Shown here: piece by piece, positions 25,701 to 40,700 of the stretch | How positions within the stretch are numbered: position 1 is the stretch's first letter | Layout of the letters: every line of letters starts with the position of its first letter | DNA from: Lethocerus indicus | Lineage: Eukaryota > Arthropoda > Insecta > Hemiptera > Belostomatidae | NCBI GenBank assembly: GCA_019843655.1 | Contig: JACDQD010000005.1 | Location: forward strand, 31,258,954-31,322,953 | Length of the DNA stretch: 64,000 nt | Direction of reading: 5' to 3' | Translations under genes and position numbers: made by a program | The notes under the pieces: model-generated | Databases searched by the model: none | What the model was told of the DNA's origin: nothing | The model's input: the letters and a program-made list of their open reading frames with translations, nothing else

Positions 25701-28700
25701 TGCATGACCAGTGTGATGCAAGCGACTGGAACATTTCACAATTGTACTTATTGCGATAATGGCGGAATTTACGATAAATAAAAAACGCTAATTTACATCG
25801 TAGCGCTGGAGCTTCAAATATGATTCGTAGTTTATTCAATATGAAAATAGTAAATATACTTTAGGCCCTGTAATTATAGATATATCCATTCGGTATATAG
25901 AAGTGAGGGTTAAAATTTATTATAGGGGCTATGTCAGCGTAGCTTCATAATATCGATATGTCGTACGCGAGAGATCGATAGCGACGTGACTTCACAATAT
26001 GAGCGAACCGTTGCGAATGAATTTCAGAACTGTTAATTGTCAAAGTAAAGGGAAAGAAAGTAATTACGACGCGAAAAGAAATATATAAAAAATAATATAA
26101 TAAAACTAACCTTATTCGGAATTCAGATCCGTACGTATCTCAATCACTCTTTCCGGTCTCTCACGCTTTAAACAACACAAAGAAATTAAATTTAACACTT
26201 CCGTAGCGACTAAAAAAAAAGTAACCCGCCTAATTAGGAAGGAATGGTCAAAATAAAAAGCACAACCCGCGGACGCCTTAATAAAGGTGCGCGATGTGAA
26301 AACAAAAATGGCTGACCAAGTTGACGATATCGATTCACCCGTATAGATCGATATATCGATTACACCCGATAACCTCCGTAGCCCATACAGTAAATTTTAC
26401 CCGAAGTCAGTTATGAGGTTATCCTGCGTTGAAAGACTTTTATATATATATATTTTAAGACCGTTTTTTATAATAAACAATATTGTGTTAAACAAAAACC
26501 GTTTGCAGATTGTGATTTGGAAGTGTAATGAACGTGTGTTGTTGCAGGTGCTGAGGATGCTGGGCACTACAGGTGGCGGGGGCGGGGTGGTTCGAGCCGG
26601 GGGCGGGGGCGGGGCGGTGTGGTGGTGGGCGGCGGGGGCGGTGTCGGGGCGGTGTGGGGGTGGTCGGCGGGGGCGGGGCGGCGGACCGGCCGTGGGGCCC
26701 CTCCGCCCCCGCCCCCAGTCACTCTTGGACCCCCACGTCCGCACCGTCAACATGGTCAGGGGCCCGCCGGACTCCGGTCACGGGTTCGGGATATGCGTCA
26801 AAGGGGGAACCAGGGACACAGGTAAGCGGATACAGGCCCAATAACCTACATTATTCCCGACCCCTTTATACAGTTGTCATGGTGGCTGCTCGGCGAATCG
26901 ATAATTTATATGCCGCGCTCAGAAAACGGTGCACATAACTTATGAGCCAATCGAAGTGAACGTTGTCGTCTAGCCGACCTAAACGGAGTGTTGGAAAATG
27001 AATACGTTTTTCCTCATATTGTGTATTTTGTAATAATAGTTACGCAATTTGAAACAATTCGTTCGACGGTGACTGTATCAGTTTTAACTTAACAATTTAA
27101 GGACGAAGCGAACACACGAGGATACAGATTTGTTACGGCCGTCATTTACAGTTTACAAACTATAATTTGCAATTAAGAAATTACTACTTGCGTTGCGCGA
27201 TTCTCATTTTACGAAAATCTTCATATCGCTAGGGCGCATCTGTTACACAACATATATAGTGAAGGACAGAAGGTTAGCAGTCCTTTCTACTTATCTATAC
27301 ACAAATATCAGGCCTATTAGATGGCTCAAAAACGTGCAAATTTGTTCGAAAGAAAAGGAAAATGAATACGTAAATCGAGTAAAACTCACTCTGGCAAGCA
27401 CGCACACTGTGCACTTGGCGCTCGGCACTTGGCATGGGATCACTGCACTTTACACGGCAACTCCAGTTCCAATTCGGTACGAATATACGACCGGTCGTCG
27501 ACCGCCATTAGCACTCTCCCGATCGATATTTCATATAATGTGCGCTTTAAAAGGTGAACTTAATTCATAAAGCGAATTGAGCACGAACTTCGGGGCATAT
27601 AAGTGGGCATTATGATAACGCGTTGTGGGGGAATGGGCCGGGGCTTAGAAAGTTGTGTTGCAAAAAGTTTCGTACACGGTACACAAAAAGTGTAGTGTTT
27701 TTTCGAAAATTAAACAGGCGTTTTGTGGATAACTAAGTTGATTATTGAATTCAAATTGTAACAGTGTCATAAAATCCTCCCACTAGCAGGGCAATTGAAA
27801 ACAAAATGAAAAAAGTGAGCGATTCAAACATTCTACAGCGATGAAGCCATTCATGACAAATAAAGACACGTAATAACCACGCATTTCATGTATGTTTATA
27901 TGTAATAATTTATTTATACCGCCTAACTGGAATCTTCGGTGAGTTTCGCTCTCATGAGCTGGCTAACTAATCTTCGGATTGGTTTTGAATAAACCTTAAT
28001 GGGTAAAACCTTAATTCACTCATCCTGAGACTTTTGTTTGACAGTCATAAAAGAATAATTTGCGCGAGATTAAACAATAGGCGGACACGGTAAATGTAAG
28101 CATCGTCAACGCTATTACTACCGAGTATTTATAGTCCACTATACTACGGTAACCCTAATCTTAGCCTAGCGGTGGAAAAAGAATAGCCCGAGTAAATATT
28201 TGCAAGAAACCAACTCGAGAGGTCAGCGGCCCCGAACTCAAGCCTCTGCAATATCATGAACGGAATAAACAGACGAAAATCCGGTATTTGAACGCGTTCC
28301 AGCTTCACCGTATAAATTAGTGCGGTGAAATTTCGAGTTGTCATGAAAAGAGTTTCCCGAAATTTTCCGAACCTGAAAAACTGGGTCAGGTTGTGTTAAG
28401 CCCCCGCTTAGCGCCGACCGAAAATCCTTCCATTATCTACCGCGGTATTAAGTAGGAACCGTGTACGCACTTAAACCTCTCTTGAAAAAAAAAGTGAAAC
28501 TTTCATTACTCAGAGGGACGTGATAAGTTTGCATATTGATAGAGTGAGAAGATTGAAATTCGGGTCTAGATCCACCAGTACAATTTCAAATTTTCCTGTT
28601 TATAGCAATTTATATTGTGCCCGAAACATTCCGCAATTAAATTAAAGACTTCAAGATAAAAAAAAACGAGATAAATTCCTCTCGCTTGTTTTTATCGAAT

Positions 28701-31700
28701 CCTTTGTTCCAGAAATATCCCTTAGGCTAGCTTAGGTTTAACAGTGTTGAGGAACGAAAGACCAGAAAATATCTTCGACTATTATTATATCGCTCCTACA
28801 ATTTTGCACCCGGTCGATAATTAACCCTCGTACAAGAAAAGATCTCGTCCCAATTCAAGAAACAATTATGAATTTCATTAGCGACGGATCGGCCGTTTGC
28901 GTGTTACGGACGCGCGAAGAGATTGTGCCGGAAAGACGCAAAACCGAAAACATTTCTAAGATATTTTGCTATTTTTCACGAACTTAAAGGGGAAAGAACT
29001 GGGGTAAACATAAATATAAATCCTATTAATTATTTTTCAATGGACAGTGACGTCGTCTAAATGAAAAGGGGGCCAGATACTAAACCCAACATAAGTGAGT
29101 CGTGTGGTTTAGTACACTCTGTGACGTCCCATCGTATTAGGATAATTAATTATTCTTCTCGTTATAATCCAATAGTATAAAATGACCAACTGCTCTTTAT
29201 TTAAGTCACAATGCTGATTTGAATGCTGATTGAAATGAGATTTTGGTAATTTAACTCTATTTGCAGAATTATTTTTATCGGCACAAATTTAAATGGACGC
29301 GTCCCGCAAAAAATTTAAAAGAAACTCAAGGAGTCCTATCAATTTGGGTAAAAACAGTCAGAACGCTGGGTGAACTGAGAAAAAAGTTTTCACCCCACGC
29401 CATTTACCTTAATCGTCCGGTCATTGAAAGGTAATTGTGCCCCATTTCAAGAGCATAAATGCAAATATCGGCAGAAATTATCAGGGCACAGTTCAAAGAA
29501 CGTCGGCAAACCGCCATTTATACAATCTGCGTGGAAAAAGGTTTCCATACATCACGAGGCGAAAGAAAATATTTGTACGCGCTTATTTCCAATGCCTTAT
29601 TTTTACTATAATTTTTTCATCCAAGAAGTAAGAGTTTTTTTCTTAACTTCTCAATTATAAATTGTGTATGACTTTGTTTGAAAAAGAAGTTACATTTTTT
29701 ATAACAATCTCCGAATCTAAATTTAGTATAACTTTGTATTCTTACCCCTACAATCGTTTGAATGAAATATGCGCTCGGATTTTCCATATAAAGCTCTATC
29801 CTTCTAAGCTGACAAATGTTTTCTAATTTTTCAGTCTATAGTCTGAGCTGTCTCTATGAAAATCAGTCAGTATTTGGTCAATTCGGAAACATGTCGGGAT
29901 TAATGTTGGGAGTGACAAAAGGTTGTTTTTCATAGGCGTCTATATATCAAGGGTGGAAGAGGGCAGTGTGGCGGAAAGAGCTGGACTTAGGCCGGGTGAC
30001 TCGATATTGCAAGTCAATGGCACGCCTTTCACAGGAATCTCTCACGAAGATGCGCTCAAAGTATGTTAACCATTTTAATACATTTCTCCTTCAATTATTA
30101 TCTCTAAATTGAAATTTCTAAAAGAACAAAATCACTTCGTTCATCGCATCACTTCATTCACTTTTTGCATTCAAATTACCAATTAAAGAAAATAATTCAA
30201 AATAATAAAATAATTTAACTATGCGGTAATTAATTGACAAATCAATTTCAATAGAACTTAGATATAAAATGACTTTTAATTTTTTTTTTAATTTATTGTC
30301 CAGTGAATTCGCATTATATATCTCAAAAATAAAAAATATTTATTACACAGAATACTTTTTTGGCGAGTACCTATTTCAAATTTTGGTAATTTCTTAATTT
30401 AAGGATATACATTATTTAAAAAAAAATTGGCCCTTTAACAGATAAGTTGACTTTCAGAATTTATGAAAAATTACATTTAAATCAGTCGGAGATACTATTT
30501 ATCATTAATTCACCGCATAGTTAAAATATTTAAATATTATTTTACGAAGTATAAAATATAAATGAAATTTGTTCATCTTATTATTAAAACTTGAACTTCA
30601 TTATTATTCTTTTTAAATAAAAATTGGGTTTGGTTAAATAGCCTTCATAAATAATTTTACAAATGCTATTAAAATTATTTCATTTTTATTTATTCCTGTG
30701 TGTTATTCCTCAGACATTAATCTCCATAACCAGTTAAATTTACTACCATTCTAGCCTAAAGCAGACTTGGCCTCAAGTTTCAGTCCCTACTGAAAGAATT
30801 CTAACAATTTAAAAAAGAAAACTTTATTCACAACCAATGTTCATGAAAAATAAATCTTCACTGAAGAAGCTTCTGTTTTCTTTTTGTTTCGTTCATGAAA
30901 AATATTTTAAACTACCAGGTATATTGTGTTAAAAATAAGGTGATTTAATAATAAAATAAATGGGGGGTGAAACAAGGCTCAATTGTATAAGGCTCAATTA
31001 AAAAAATGAGAATGGTATTTAAACAAATTTGTGACCCGGATACACTAATTTTAACAAGACAGGTTAATAACAGTGTGTCCAACTAATTAAAGTAATTTGA
31101 ATAGTGGGAACCAGTAGTGCTCTCCAATCTAATTAATATTAAATTGTATGACTCTCCTTACACGCCCAGGCATTGCACACATTTTCAGGTTACCAAAGGT
31201 TATATATTCATTGTATTATTGTTAGTATTATTCTTTTCTTTGTATTCAAGGAGGTATTTTTAACCGAGTTATGAAATTAATTTGTTTTATCAACCAAAGA
31301 ATTAGTTCGCATTGATTTGAAAAATATTTACACATAGTGGGGTCCACTGGAAGGATCCCACTCGGGTGATATCCGAACACAGGAAAAATCCCGGAACAGC
31401 GGGCTGTCAACCCCTGCCAACCGATATTCTCCCTACACAAGTATATACTTAATTTTTATAAATATTTTCAGGACTGAAAATAAACTAAGGTTGGGAATCA
31501 TTGCAATGATTTAAAACTTTATTTAATATAAAGTTTGCATATTTACTTTTTGTTTGTTTTTTCTTTATATTTCAGGTATTAAAATCTTGTCGAGAGTTAA
31601 GTATGACAGTAAGGAGTTCGACGCCGATTGTACAGCCGCCCCCACCACCCCCGCATCCGCCGCCACCCCTCCAACCATACTCCTGGGTCGACAGAAAGGG

Positions 31701-34700
31701 CAGACCCGCTTCCCCTCCACCGAGGTTTAGGCAATACCATAGGGACAAACTTAGGAAGGTAAAGAAGGTCTCCCCATTATACATTGCCTGGTGTACATAC
31801 AATTGCATAGGTGACGTCGAAACTGAAAACGGTTTTTGTCCCCGAAAGGTGGAGCTTGTGGTCGACCCTGGACAGAGTTTGGGACTGATGATCCGCGGAG
31901 GAATAGAGTACAATTTAGGAATATTTGTTACCGGTGTCGATAAGGACTCAGTTGCGGAGAGAGCTGGCCTCTTGGTTAGTAGACTGTACATTAAAAACAA
32001 ATTAACACTAGGTCTCTATTACGTGTCAATTTGACACTTACCGCGTAGACAGATATACAAAATGTTTGAAAAAAGCTTCGATATATATTTCAATCGTTAA
32101 ATGGATGAAACTTGGCACAAGTGGTATGAAAAAAAACGAACGGTATTTGTAATTTGTAATTCGAAATGCGTAATTTTGACGCGTCCCCTAAACCTAGTGT
32201 TATTTTAAATAGTTTTAAAATATTCAACAAAATGTGAGGGTTTATGTCCGTTACTTGCGGGACTTAAACCACGAACTATCATAAGAAGGTATTGTATATA
32301 CATACATTTGTATTCCTTAAATAGAGTACAGAATTAGCTGCCCTAATGGAATCAAACCGATATCCCAGTGTGTCTATGCTACCACGGATTTATATATTCA
32401 ATGCAGTTTGGGGAATATCTTAATATCGAAAATTCCTTCATTTATTCAAATTAAAACAGATTTAATGCGCATACAATTGGATAGAAACAGTTGGAATTGG
32501 ACAAGAACCTACCATGGAACCAAATATATAATGTATCCAATTTAATTGACAATGAAAAATTTAACCTTCGCTCTTCTGCCGTATTGTTTTATCGACGGTT
32601 CAATTTCTTGTTTGGCCAAAGATTGGTGACCAAATTTTAGAAGTTAACGGTCAATCGTTCTTGGAAGTAACCCACGACGAGGCTGTAACTCAGCTCAAGT
32701 GCCACAAAAGAATGTCGCTCAAAGTTTACGATGTTGGCAAAATACCGCACTCCTGTTCAACACTGGACACCCACTGGCCTGACACGCCGCACAGGTAACA
32801 ATATCGATTTCTTTCTTCAATTTTTAAACCGGACATATCAAATTTTATTTCTATACTCTAATATCAAACTGTAGATTTATTTATGCATGTACGTTTCTAT
32901 TGTTAGTCGTGCGACTGGACCAGCGGTCGGCAAAGTTTAGACGCCAAAGAGCCAAATTCACCTTTAAACATTTTAATCTTGATTCATAATTTTGTTTTAA
33001 TACAGGATCATCTAATGAGAACGATGACTATTTTTTAGCCGAGTGCATACATTTTCATATATGGGTCGGGTGTTTTATTGTAGTCATTCGTATTGCCGAA
33101 ATAAACCGCATAAAAATGCCCGAAAATAAAGTGAAATTTTCCGCGAATATTTTTTAAATTTTATTCATTACCGACTCAATTTGAAAGGCGGCATTTTTCC
33201 GACCCCTGGACTAGACCAACGCCCCAAATATTCGCTTTAAAATTGTTCGACTTATTTCTACCTACATTACGTTGTTCTGGAACATATGCGTCTGAATTCA
33301 ACTTGAATTATATTTATGCAACCTAACGTTAAACACACCCATTCATTAAATTGTAAATATCTATTTATTTATTAAACTATACAGGACTGGAAATTGTTAT
33401 AACGTCATAAACCAAATATTAAAGAGATTAATAAATATGTAAAACAAGGACTCAAAACGGTTACACTTGATAGAAAGAAAGTTGCATGCTTGTACTTATT
33501 GTTCGTGTTAATTTCGGAAAGTATATTTTAGTAGAATTCAAAAACTTGTAATAATTTTCCTAACCCAATGTTTTTAAAATTTAGTTTAAAACTTGCAAAA
33601 ATTTTACACCAAAATTTAAAGCATATTATGTTCCATTGTATAAAATCTTTATACAAGACATTGATTCTACCAAACATTTAATATAATTTGCAAGGCTTTG
33701 CAGATGTTGCGTTGCCGCTCTGCAAATGGTAGATGAAAAAGCTAGAGTTGTCCTTAGTAAAAATGAGTTTAACACTCTTACTTACTATCTGGACGAATAC
33801 TCGGCAAGACAGATGACAATAGAAGCATTTGTTGCTGTACTACTAGAATTACTGAACACACCTGAAAAGGTAAATATGCGAACGTTAAAATGAATTACAA
33901 TAAAATATTATGAAAGCATAAATACAGAGAATGAGCATAAAGCCGTAACGTCCTGTCGGATTAATAAATCGGAACCAGCCCTATCATTTTTCGAGGGTAA
34001 ATTTTAATCTTCGACAATGTTCTTTTACAGCATACATTGTTCACAGAATTAAGAGAACTAATAGCTATGGAAGATAGGTGTCGTTTTGATGAATTAGTTT
34101 ATCGACGTGAGCAGTATTCACGGGTAGGTAATTCTCTTTTATATTTCCTCACCGGAATCTCTCTTACTTTTATTTATTTATTCTCTCATTTCAATTTTTT
34201 CCCGAACTAAGCTTGTTCTTATCGTTAAAACCTTTTCCGATGAATGTCTCCCGTAGAGTGTCTTGACTGAAAATTCCAGCTTTATTGAGATACCCACTTT
34301 TCCCAGTTTGAAAAAATATTAGTGAACAGAAAGCGTTGAAACGTTTACTTCTAGAGGTAAACCGGACGAGCTCTATATAACGGGCTTTAATTTGATCAAT
34401 TTCAAAGAAAACCGGTGTGTTGGACAACTGAGTTATTTATTCATTACTACTAGGTAGATAACGCACTTTTTACTTACAAATAGAAATTAAATTATGTTCA
34501 CTCAACTACTTACCGAAATAACCCGCAATCGCAAGTTCTCCATTGCGTTTACCAATGCCAACTTGATAGCTGAAAAAATCATTAGTTGAGAATGTACGGG
34601 AAAATTAATACAGAATAAATAATGGGATAAATTAATTAATCGGTAATCGCGTGTTTGGCCTGCATTAAATTTTTATTGGATTCGACTTTCCACCCGTCTT

Positions 34701-37700
34701 CGTTAAATTTGAGATTGGTCACACAATCGAACCGCTCTGTCCAAAGTCGGCCATTTCTCAGTTTGTTTATTCTATCAAACTCTTGGTTGTACAATCGAGA
34801 AAATCGCGATATTTGTATTACTTTTTCCCGGTCACTGAGTAAAGTACGGGCAAAACGTCTACCGATACGAAATATTATAGAAAGCCAGCCTCTTTTTTTT
34901 TTACAACTGTATCGTATAATTTTCATCAACACGGAAAGAAATATGGTGATTATGGAATGCCTGAGCCGAGGTCAATCGGTCTTGGGATTTCTCGAGTTTT
35001 TTTTTTTAGCCAGTTATTAAAACCAAGTTGAAATTTATTTGCACAAATCGACGCCACTCTCAGCAACGAGATTCGCTGTTTATTAACTACCTAAATCGTT
35101 CAGTCCGTTTTCAAAATCATTCCGTTCTAAATTCTCCTGTCCAAACACACGATTATAGACATATTTATAAATTATACTTTTAGGTAGTAAATAATCTATT
35201 TTTCAATCTGGGAAACAAAGTTACGAAAGTTGTCGTAGTAAAGTTTTTTTTTTTTTAGTTCAATAATTCCAGACCTGTTAGAAGCACTGGTTTATTTATT
35301 TATGTTCGGTCGTTTTGACCGTTTCACGCCACTTTCGTACATTGAACGCCACCCCTCCAGGTGGACTACTGCCCCTAAAGAAAACGGCCAGTATGAGTGA
35401 GGGGAGTAGTAATTTGAGGACGATTGATTAATTGGAATGTGTAACTAATTGCAGAGAGGCGGCCCCTGCTGTGATAACTCGCACGACATTATAATGTCGA
35501 GTCTTCACCATTTGCCTACACCAGTAAGTAGTTGGGATGGAAACGTTGCATGCGATAGCCTAATTTGGCATGATATGAGAGAGGGGAAGGAGCTAGAACA
35601 TCAGTTCAGTGATCCGTGTAGCATGCGTTGGCTTATGCAAGCATGCTTAGTGCCGCCGGCCCATTACCAACATTATCGATAGTTGTTACTTTAGTTTTCG
35701 AAATATACCGATGTTTTATTATTATACTTACTTATTATTATTACTACTACTACTACTACTATATTATTATTACTTGTTATTGTTGTTGTTACTATTACCA
35801 TTATTATATATAGTTGTACTAATACAGTATTGATTTTTTTTGTAGTTAATAAGCGTAGTTCTTCAGTCGGGCCATAGGTTTGGTACTGGAAATAAAAGAA
35901 GCGGATTTCTCGATATCTGCCGACAATAGCTTTCGGCCTAAAAAACCGTTTATATTAATAATCGATATTGAAATACAGTGATCGATAGCGGACAACTTAC
36001 ATGGAGCGTTAATTACCTGCGCCGACGCATTATATATTTTCGATATTTGTTGGCGTATATTGTTTCTGCATTGCAACGTACCTTTGGTACAAATTTGTGA
36101 CTGTACAATTCGATCACTTTTTCTTGGCGAAATATTGGCGAAACACTGATTTACTACTTATTTATATATTGTGTATATTTGAATAGAATTTTAAAACAAT
36201 TTACGAGTAAGTAGAGTTGGAAAGTAACTTTTCAAATAGACTTATATTTCTATATTTGCGTAAAATGTATCTAGCTGTATCTTTCATGACGTGGAGTATT
36301 TTATTTTCCATGCGATCATACATGTTTCTCTAATCTACAAATGTGGGCTTATCGGATGATTTTTGTTTCTTCAATTTCTCTCTATAGGCGCCTCTATTCT
36401 TTTAATTTCTTTAGACGATTCATATAAAGTATAGGCTATGTGTGTGTGTGATATGTGTTTAGCTTGATTACGATGGGTGGAGAGGTAACAGCGAAGATGT
36501 CAGAACTCCTTCGGAGGACTCAGGCTTGGGCCTAGGCCCCTTAGACACTACTAATGGCCGTTCCGTTAGGTAACTCAGACACAGTTTCATATTTTTAACC
36601 TCACACTGTGTTTTTTAATTATTGGAGACCACTCAATTATTTTTTTCTGTTTTCAAATAAAAGATAAAGCATATTTTTAAACTACTTTGGTAAATTGGTA
36701 ATGCAGGATGTCTGAACAAAATTGTGTTGATTTTGAAAATATGTCGACTGGTCTGCAGATGTTTATGATATACTCATTATTCGTACCTGATTCTGTTCCC
36801 TCTTGTACAAAGTTTGACTGAGAACCCCTTAAATATGTAAAATACTCACCTGTATTCGTGAAGAAACTTTTTAGAAGAAATAATAATTTAATAGATAAAT
36901 AAATAAATATATATATATTACCGATGATTTGAGGTCAATTGTAAATTAAATTGAACAAATAAAAAGTGAAATAAACTGAATTAAAATATTAAGAAATCAC
37001 ATTCTTTTGGAATATCGGAAATAAAATTCCTATGATTCTTAATAAACTATTCAGTTAATAACAGTAATATTTCAAGATTATCCTTATTGTTTATTACATA
37101 AAATTATTCGTGAGGTTTATGGCTTATAATATGATATAGTATTCTTAACATTTTCAAGTAGTCCGAGTCAAAATTAATTCTGTAATTTGTAATTAATGGG
37201 CAATACACTACAAGAGAAAATAGAAACAGGTATGCATAAATTACAAATATGGCACTTGAGTACAAGAAAACAGTAAATTAAAATCTCCACAGTATAATTT
37301 TTGACATTTCCCTAAATAATTGGACTATTATATTATTATTTTTAATTATTAGCCATAAATTTATTAGAAGAGCTTTAGTTTCCCTTTAAACCATGAATGT
37401 ACCTGTAGATGATGCCTATAATGGTCACTGTGACTAGATTTCAGTACAGAAGATTATTTACCTATTTACCATGTATGATTACACCCGATCCTCAGCATAT
37501 GAGCCTTTTATATGTATGCACGACTTAAAAAAAAGTGATAGTTTCAATACACTTAAAAATGACTTTAAAGTGTAAATAATCTTTTAATGCATGTTTTCTT
37601 TTGTTGTATTTCAATTTTTATGTGCAAAACAATTAACTCTCTTTTGTATATTGTATTTACGTTAAACCCTTTGGAAGATTCCTCTAAGTAAACAAATAAG

Positions 37701-40700
37701 AATGATTGACGCTATTTTTGGCATTAGGGTTTTATATATTATGTCTTGGCAGGAACAATGACCGAGTGTCTCCCAGTTACAAATCATCAACACAACACAT
37801 CAACAACAAAACGCAGGTAACTTAAAAGTGAATATTTTGTTTCAATGTTTTGTACTTTCATTCTTCATCATGCCTTATTATTTTTAAGGCCACTCGACAT
37901 TCAACACTAAAATTATCAATGGAAATTTTTAACTTTAGTAAGAATCATTTTTTTTATTTTCATTTTATATTATACATGCGCTTTTTGGCAATGTTCTAGT
38001 TCCTGTCCAGTTTTTTAAAATTATTTATGTACATAATAATAATAATGACACATTTCAATGCTGAACACGTGCTTCTGCATACTTGCATCATCGTAGACTA
38101 AAAAGTTTATTTATTGACATACTACAAAATGTTTATTTCAAACTAGTGTGTAAAGTGCTTCAAATTAGACAACCTATCCAAATTGCTTAAGAAAGTTGGA
38201 AGTTAGTGGCCTTAATAGACATATATGGTCAACACTAATGTAACTTAACATACTGAAAAATGTGCAATGTCAAGTATCGCTCTAATTAATGGAAGCTTAA
38301 TATACTTTCTGCATTTGCTTATTTGCTTATCGTGCAATTTTCTTTTATGGAATACATTTGCATATTGTTGAAGCTTTTGTTACAAACTAAATGTGACTGC
38401 CTACTCCGTATGTAAGTGTTGTGTATAAAAACAAGTCATTTGGAAAGTTACCCATTATAAAATTAATGTCCTAGCAGTTTTTTTTTTGTAATTGCTGGTA
38501 GTTAGTGAGAATCTGTTTCTTCCCTTGACTAAAAATTCATGTTAATTTGTATAAACAGTAGATTAATTAGTAAAGGAATATCTTGTAAACATTTGGTAAA
38601 GTAGGCATTAGATAGTTGTTTCTGTATATTAGCACTTTTCTGTTGAAGTTAATAAAACACAGGCTTTCATCATTCAGTTACTTCTCCTGAGTTTATAGTG
38701 AAATCATATCGGGCATAATAAAATATTATTGACATATTACCCGTTATGGGGAAAATGACAAACAATGGTCATTATCAGAAGTTCAGTCAGGCTTCGTAAT
38801 GACTATAGTTTCAGTTGATATGGCAAATGCCCTGGTAGAAAGGTTTTAAAAGTATATTACCTGGCATATGTGTATGTGTGTATATCACAACAGAACCTGG
38901 GAAAGATTAAGCAAAATACAAAAATGCTGACCTAATTTCAAACTGATAACCATTATAGTAATTATCCTTTTAAAAATTAATCCGGTTAGCAATAATCCTT
39001 TTCTAAGTATAATTATCTCTTATAATTATTTCTTATAAATTATATCATCAATTATAAAATGTTAAATTTAAATGAGGCTAACATTAAATTCAAATGGAAA
39101 TTAATATAATAGCGTAATACATTGAAACTACAACTGAAGTATCCTGCCATCCAGTTAGATGCTTGTAATAGATAATTTTTTATAGCGTCATTATTTTTTT
39201 ATTAAACATCAATTGACTTCACAATACTACCTCTTTGGGATTTATCACACGTTTTCTATCTTTAAATTATATAAATATTTTTTTCTCAAATGATAGTCAG
39301 CATAAATGAAAAACGTCTTTTTTCCAGGATGTCGGGGAAACTCAAACCCATAATAACAACTATGATGCAAATATGGTGAGCCATAATTTTGTTTTAATAT
39401 AGTAGTTAAATTACAGCTGATTAGCATAGCTTTGGGAAGGCAGTAAGTTAGATATGCTTTGATACAGTATTGCATTGCTATTTCATATAAACTATTAAGA
39501 GATAGGATGTCACGTTAAGAAAAAAAAAATTGAAATTACTCAATATAAGTACAAGAAAAGTATACTTTAATATATTTCAATAATTTATATATTTTTTTAC
39601 AATAGAATATTTTAAATTATATCCAACATTATACAATCCTGGTAGGTTATTGTTGTTGGTATTTAACAAGTGACAACATTTAATACATTATATTTTAGAG
39701 TAATCGTAACGAAGCAATGTGGTAATAATGGTATTTTGTACTATCACATGTTATCAAGGGATATTATGAAATCATATGTCATCAAATATTTTTTGGTTTA
39801 TAAGTTACCAGTTTATGGCCATTACTGTCTGAATAATTTTAATTGAATAATAGTCATTATTGAATAGCATCCGTTATTCAACTAATGTTTAAGGTGTGTT
39901 AATTTTTGTTTACACATTAAAACTAGTGGGGTCATTAAATGAAAATCATAATCGCAAAAAGGTATTATTTAATCAAACATAAATACTGACTTTTCAGACA
40001 GTACTGTTCCATAAAATTGCTAATGCGTAATACCAATTGTTTGATTTTTTTTGTTTTTATTTCTGTCATAAACCTCTGTATGATAGGTAGAATCGTAGAT
40101 TAGGGTAGGAACAGTAATATTTATTGAAAAATATCACCCATTATTTTTATTAAAAATATAAAAAAAAAGAAGAGACTAGTTAGAAATTAAATGTAAAAGA
40201 GATATTTAGGTTGCTTGAGTTGTGTCTGTAGATGCAGTACAGCATATATATATATATAAATATGGTTCGAGCTAGACCATGCAGGCCAAGTATTGTGCAG
40301 ACATCTGAGATGTGCAGTACTGTAGTAATTTTAAATAAATATATATACATATATATTTTATATATATGTATATATAATATAGCTCGAAAGATTAAAAAAA
40401 TAGATATTATAGAATAGATGTATTTTTATTTATGAGCATCCGAAGGCTGCGTTTTGTTGAGGTCTGATGCAGTGAGGCGCTGTCTGTTAGTCGGGTTCCT
40501 TTGAGGTGATATAGGAAGGCTTGAATTGGTGTTGCCACTTTTCAGTTTCGGTCTTGGTATTTTCATGCTCTCTACGTCGTCGAATGAAGGACCTTGGCAA
40601 AAAAAATTTTCAAATGCAAATACTTGACACTGTTTGAACAATCAATTGAACATTCGTTCAATGAACAAATTAGTTTTGGTTTCTCGGCATTGATAGTGGA

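Noticed and set aside
31975..32034. Continuation of exon 5 to a stop (VSRLYIKNK and on)
   Set aside because: PDZ2 continues properly only after the GTTAGT donor, with IGDQILEVNG in the next exon.
35454..35682. 77-codon open frame extending exon 9
   Set aside because: A consensus GTAAGT donor after 35523 with matching phase to exon 10 makes read-through unlikely.
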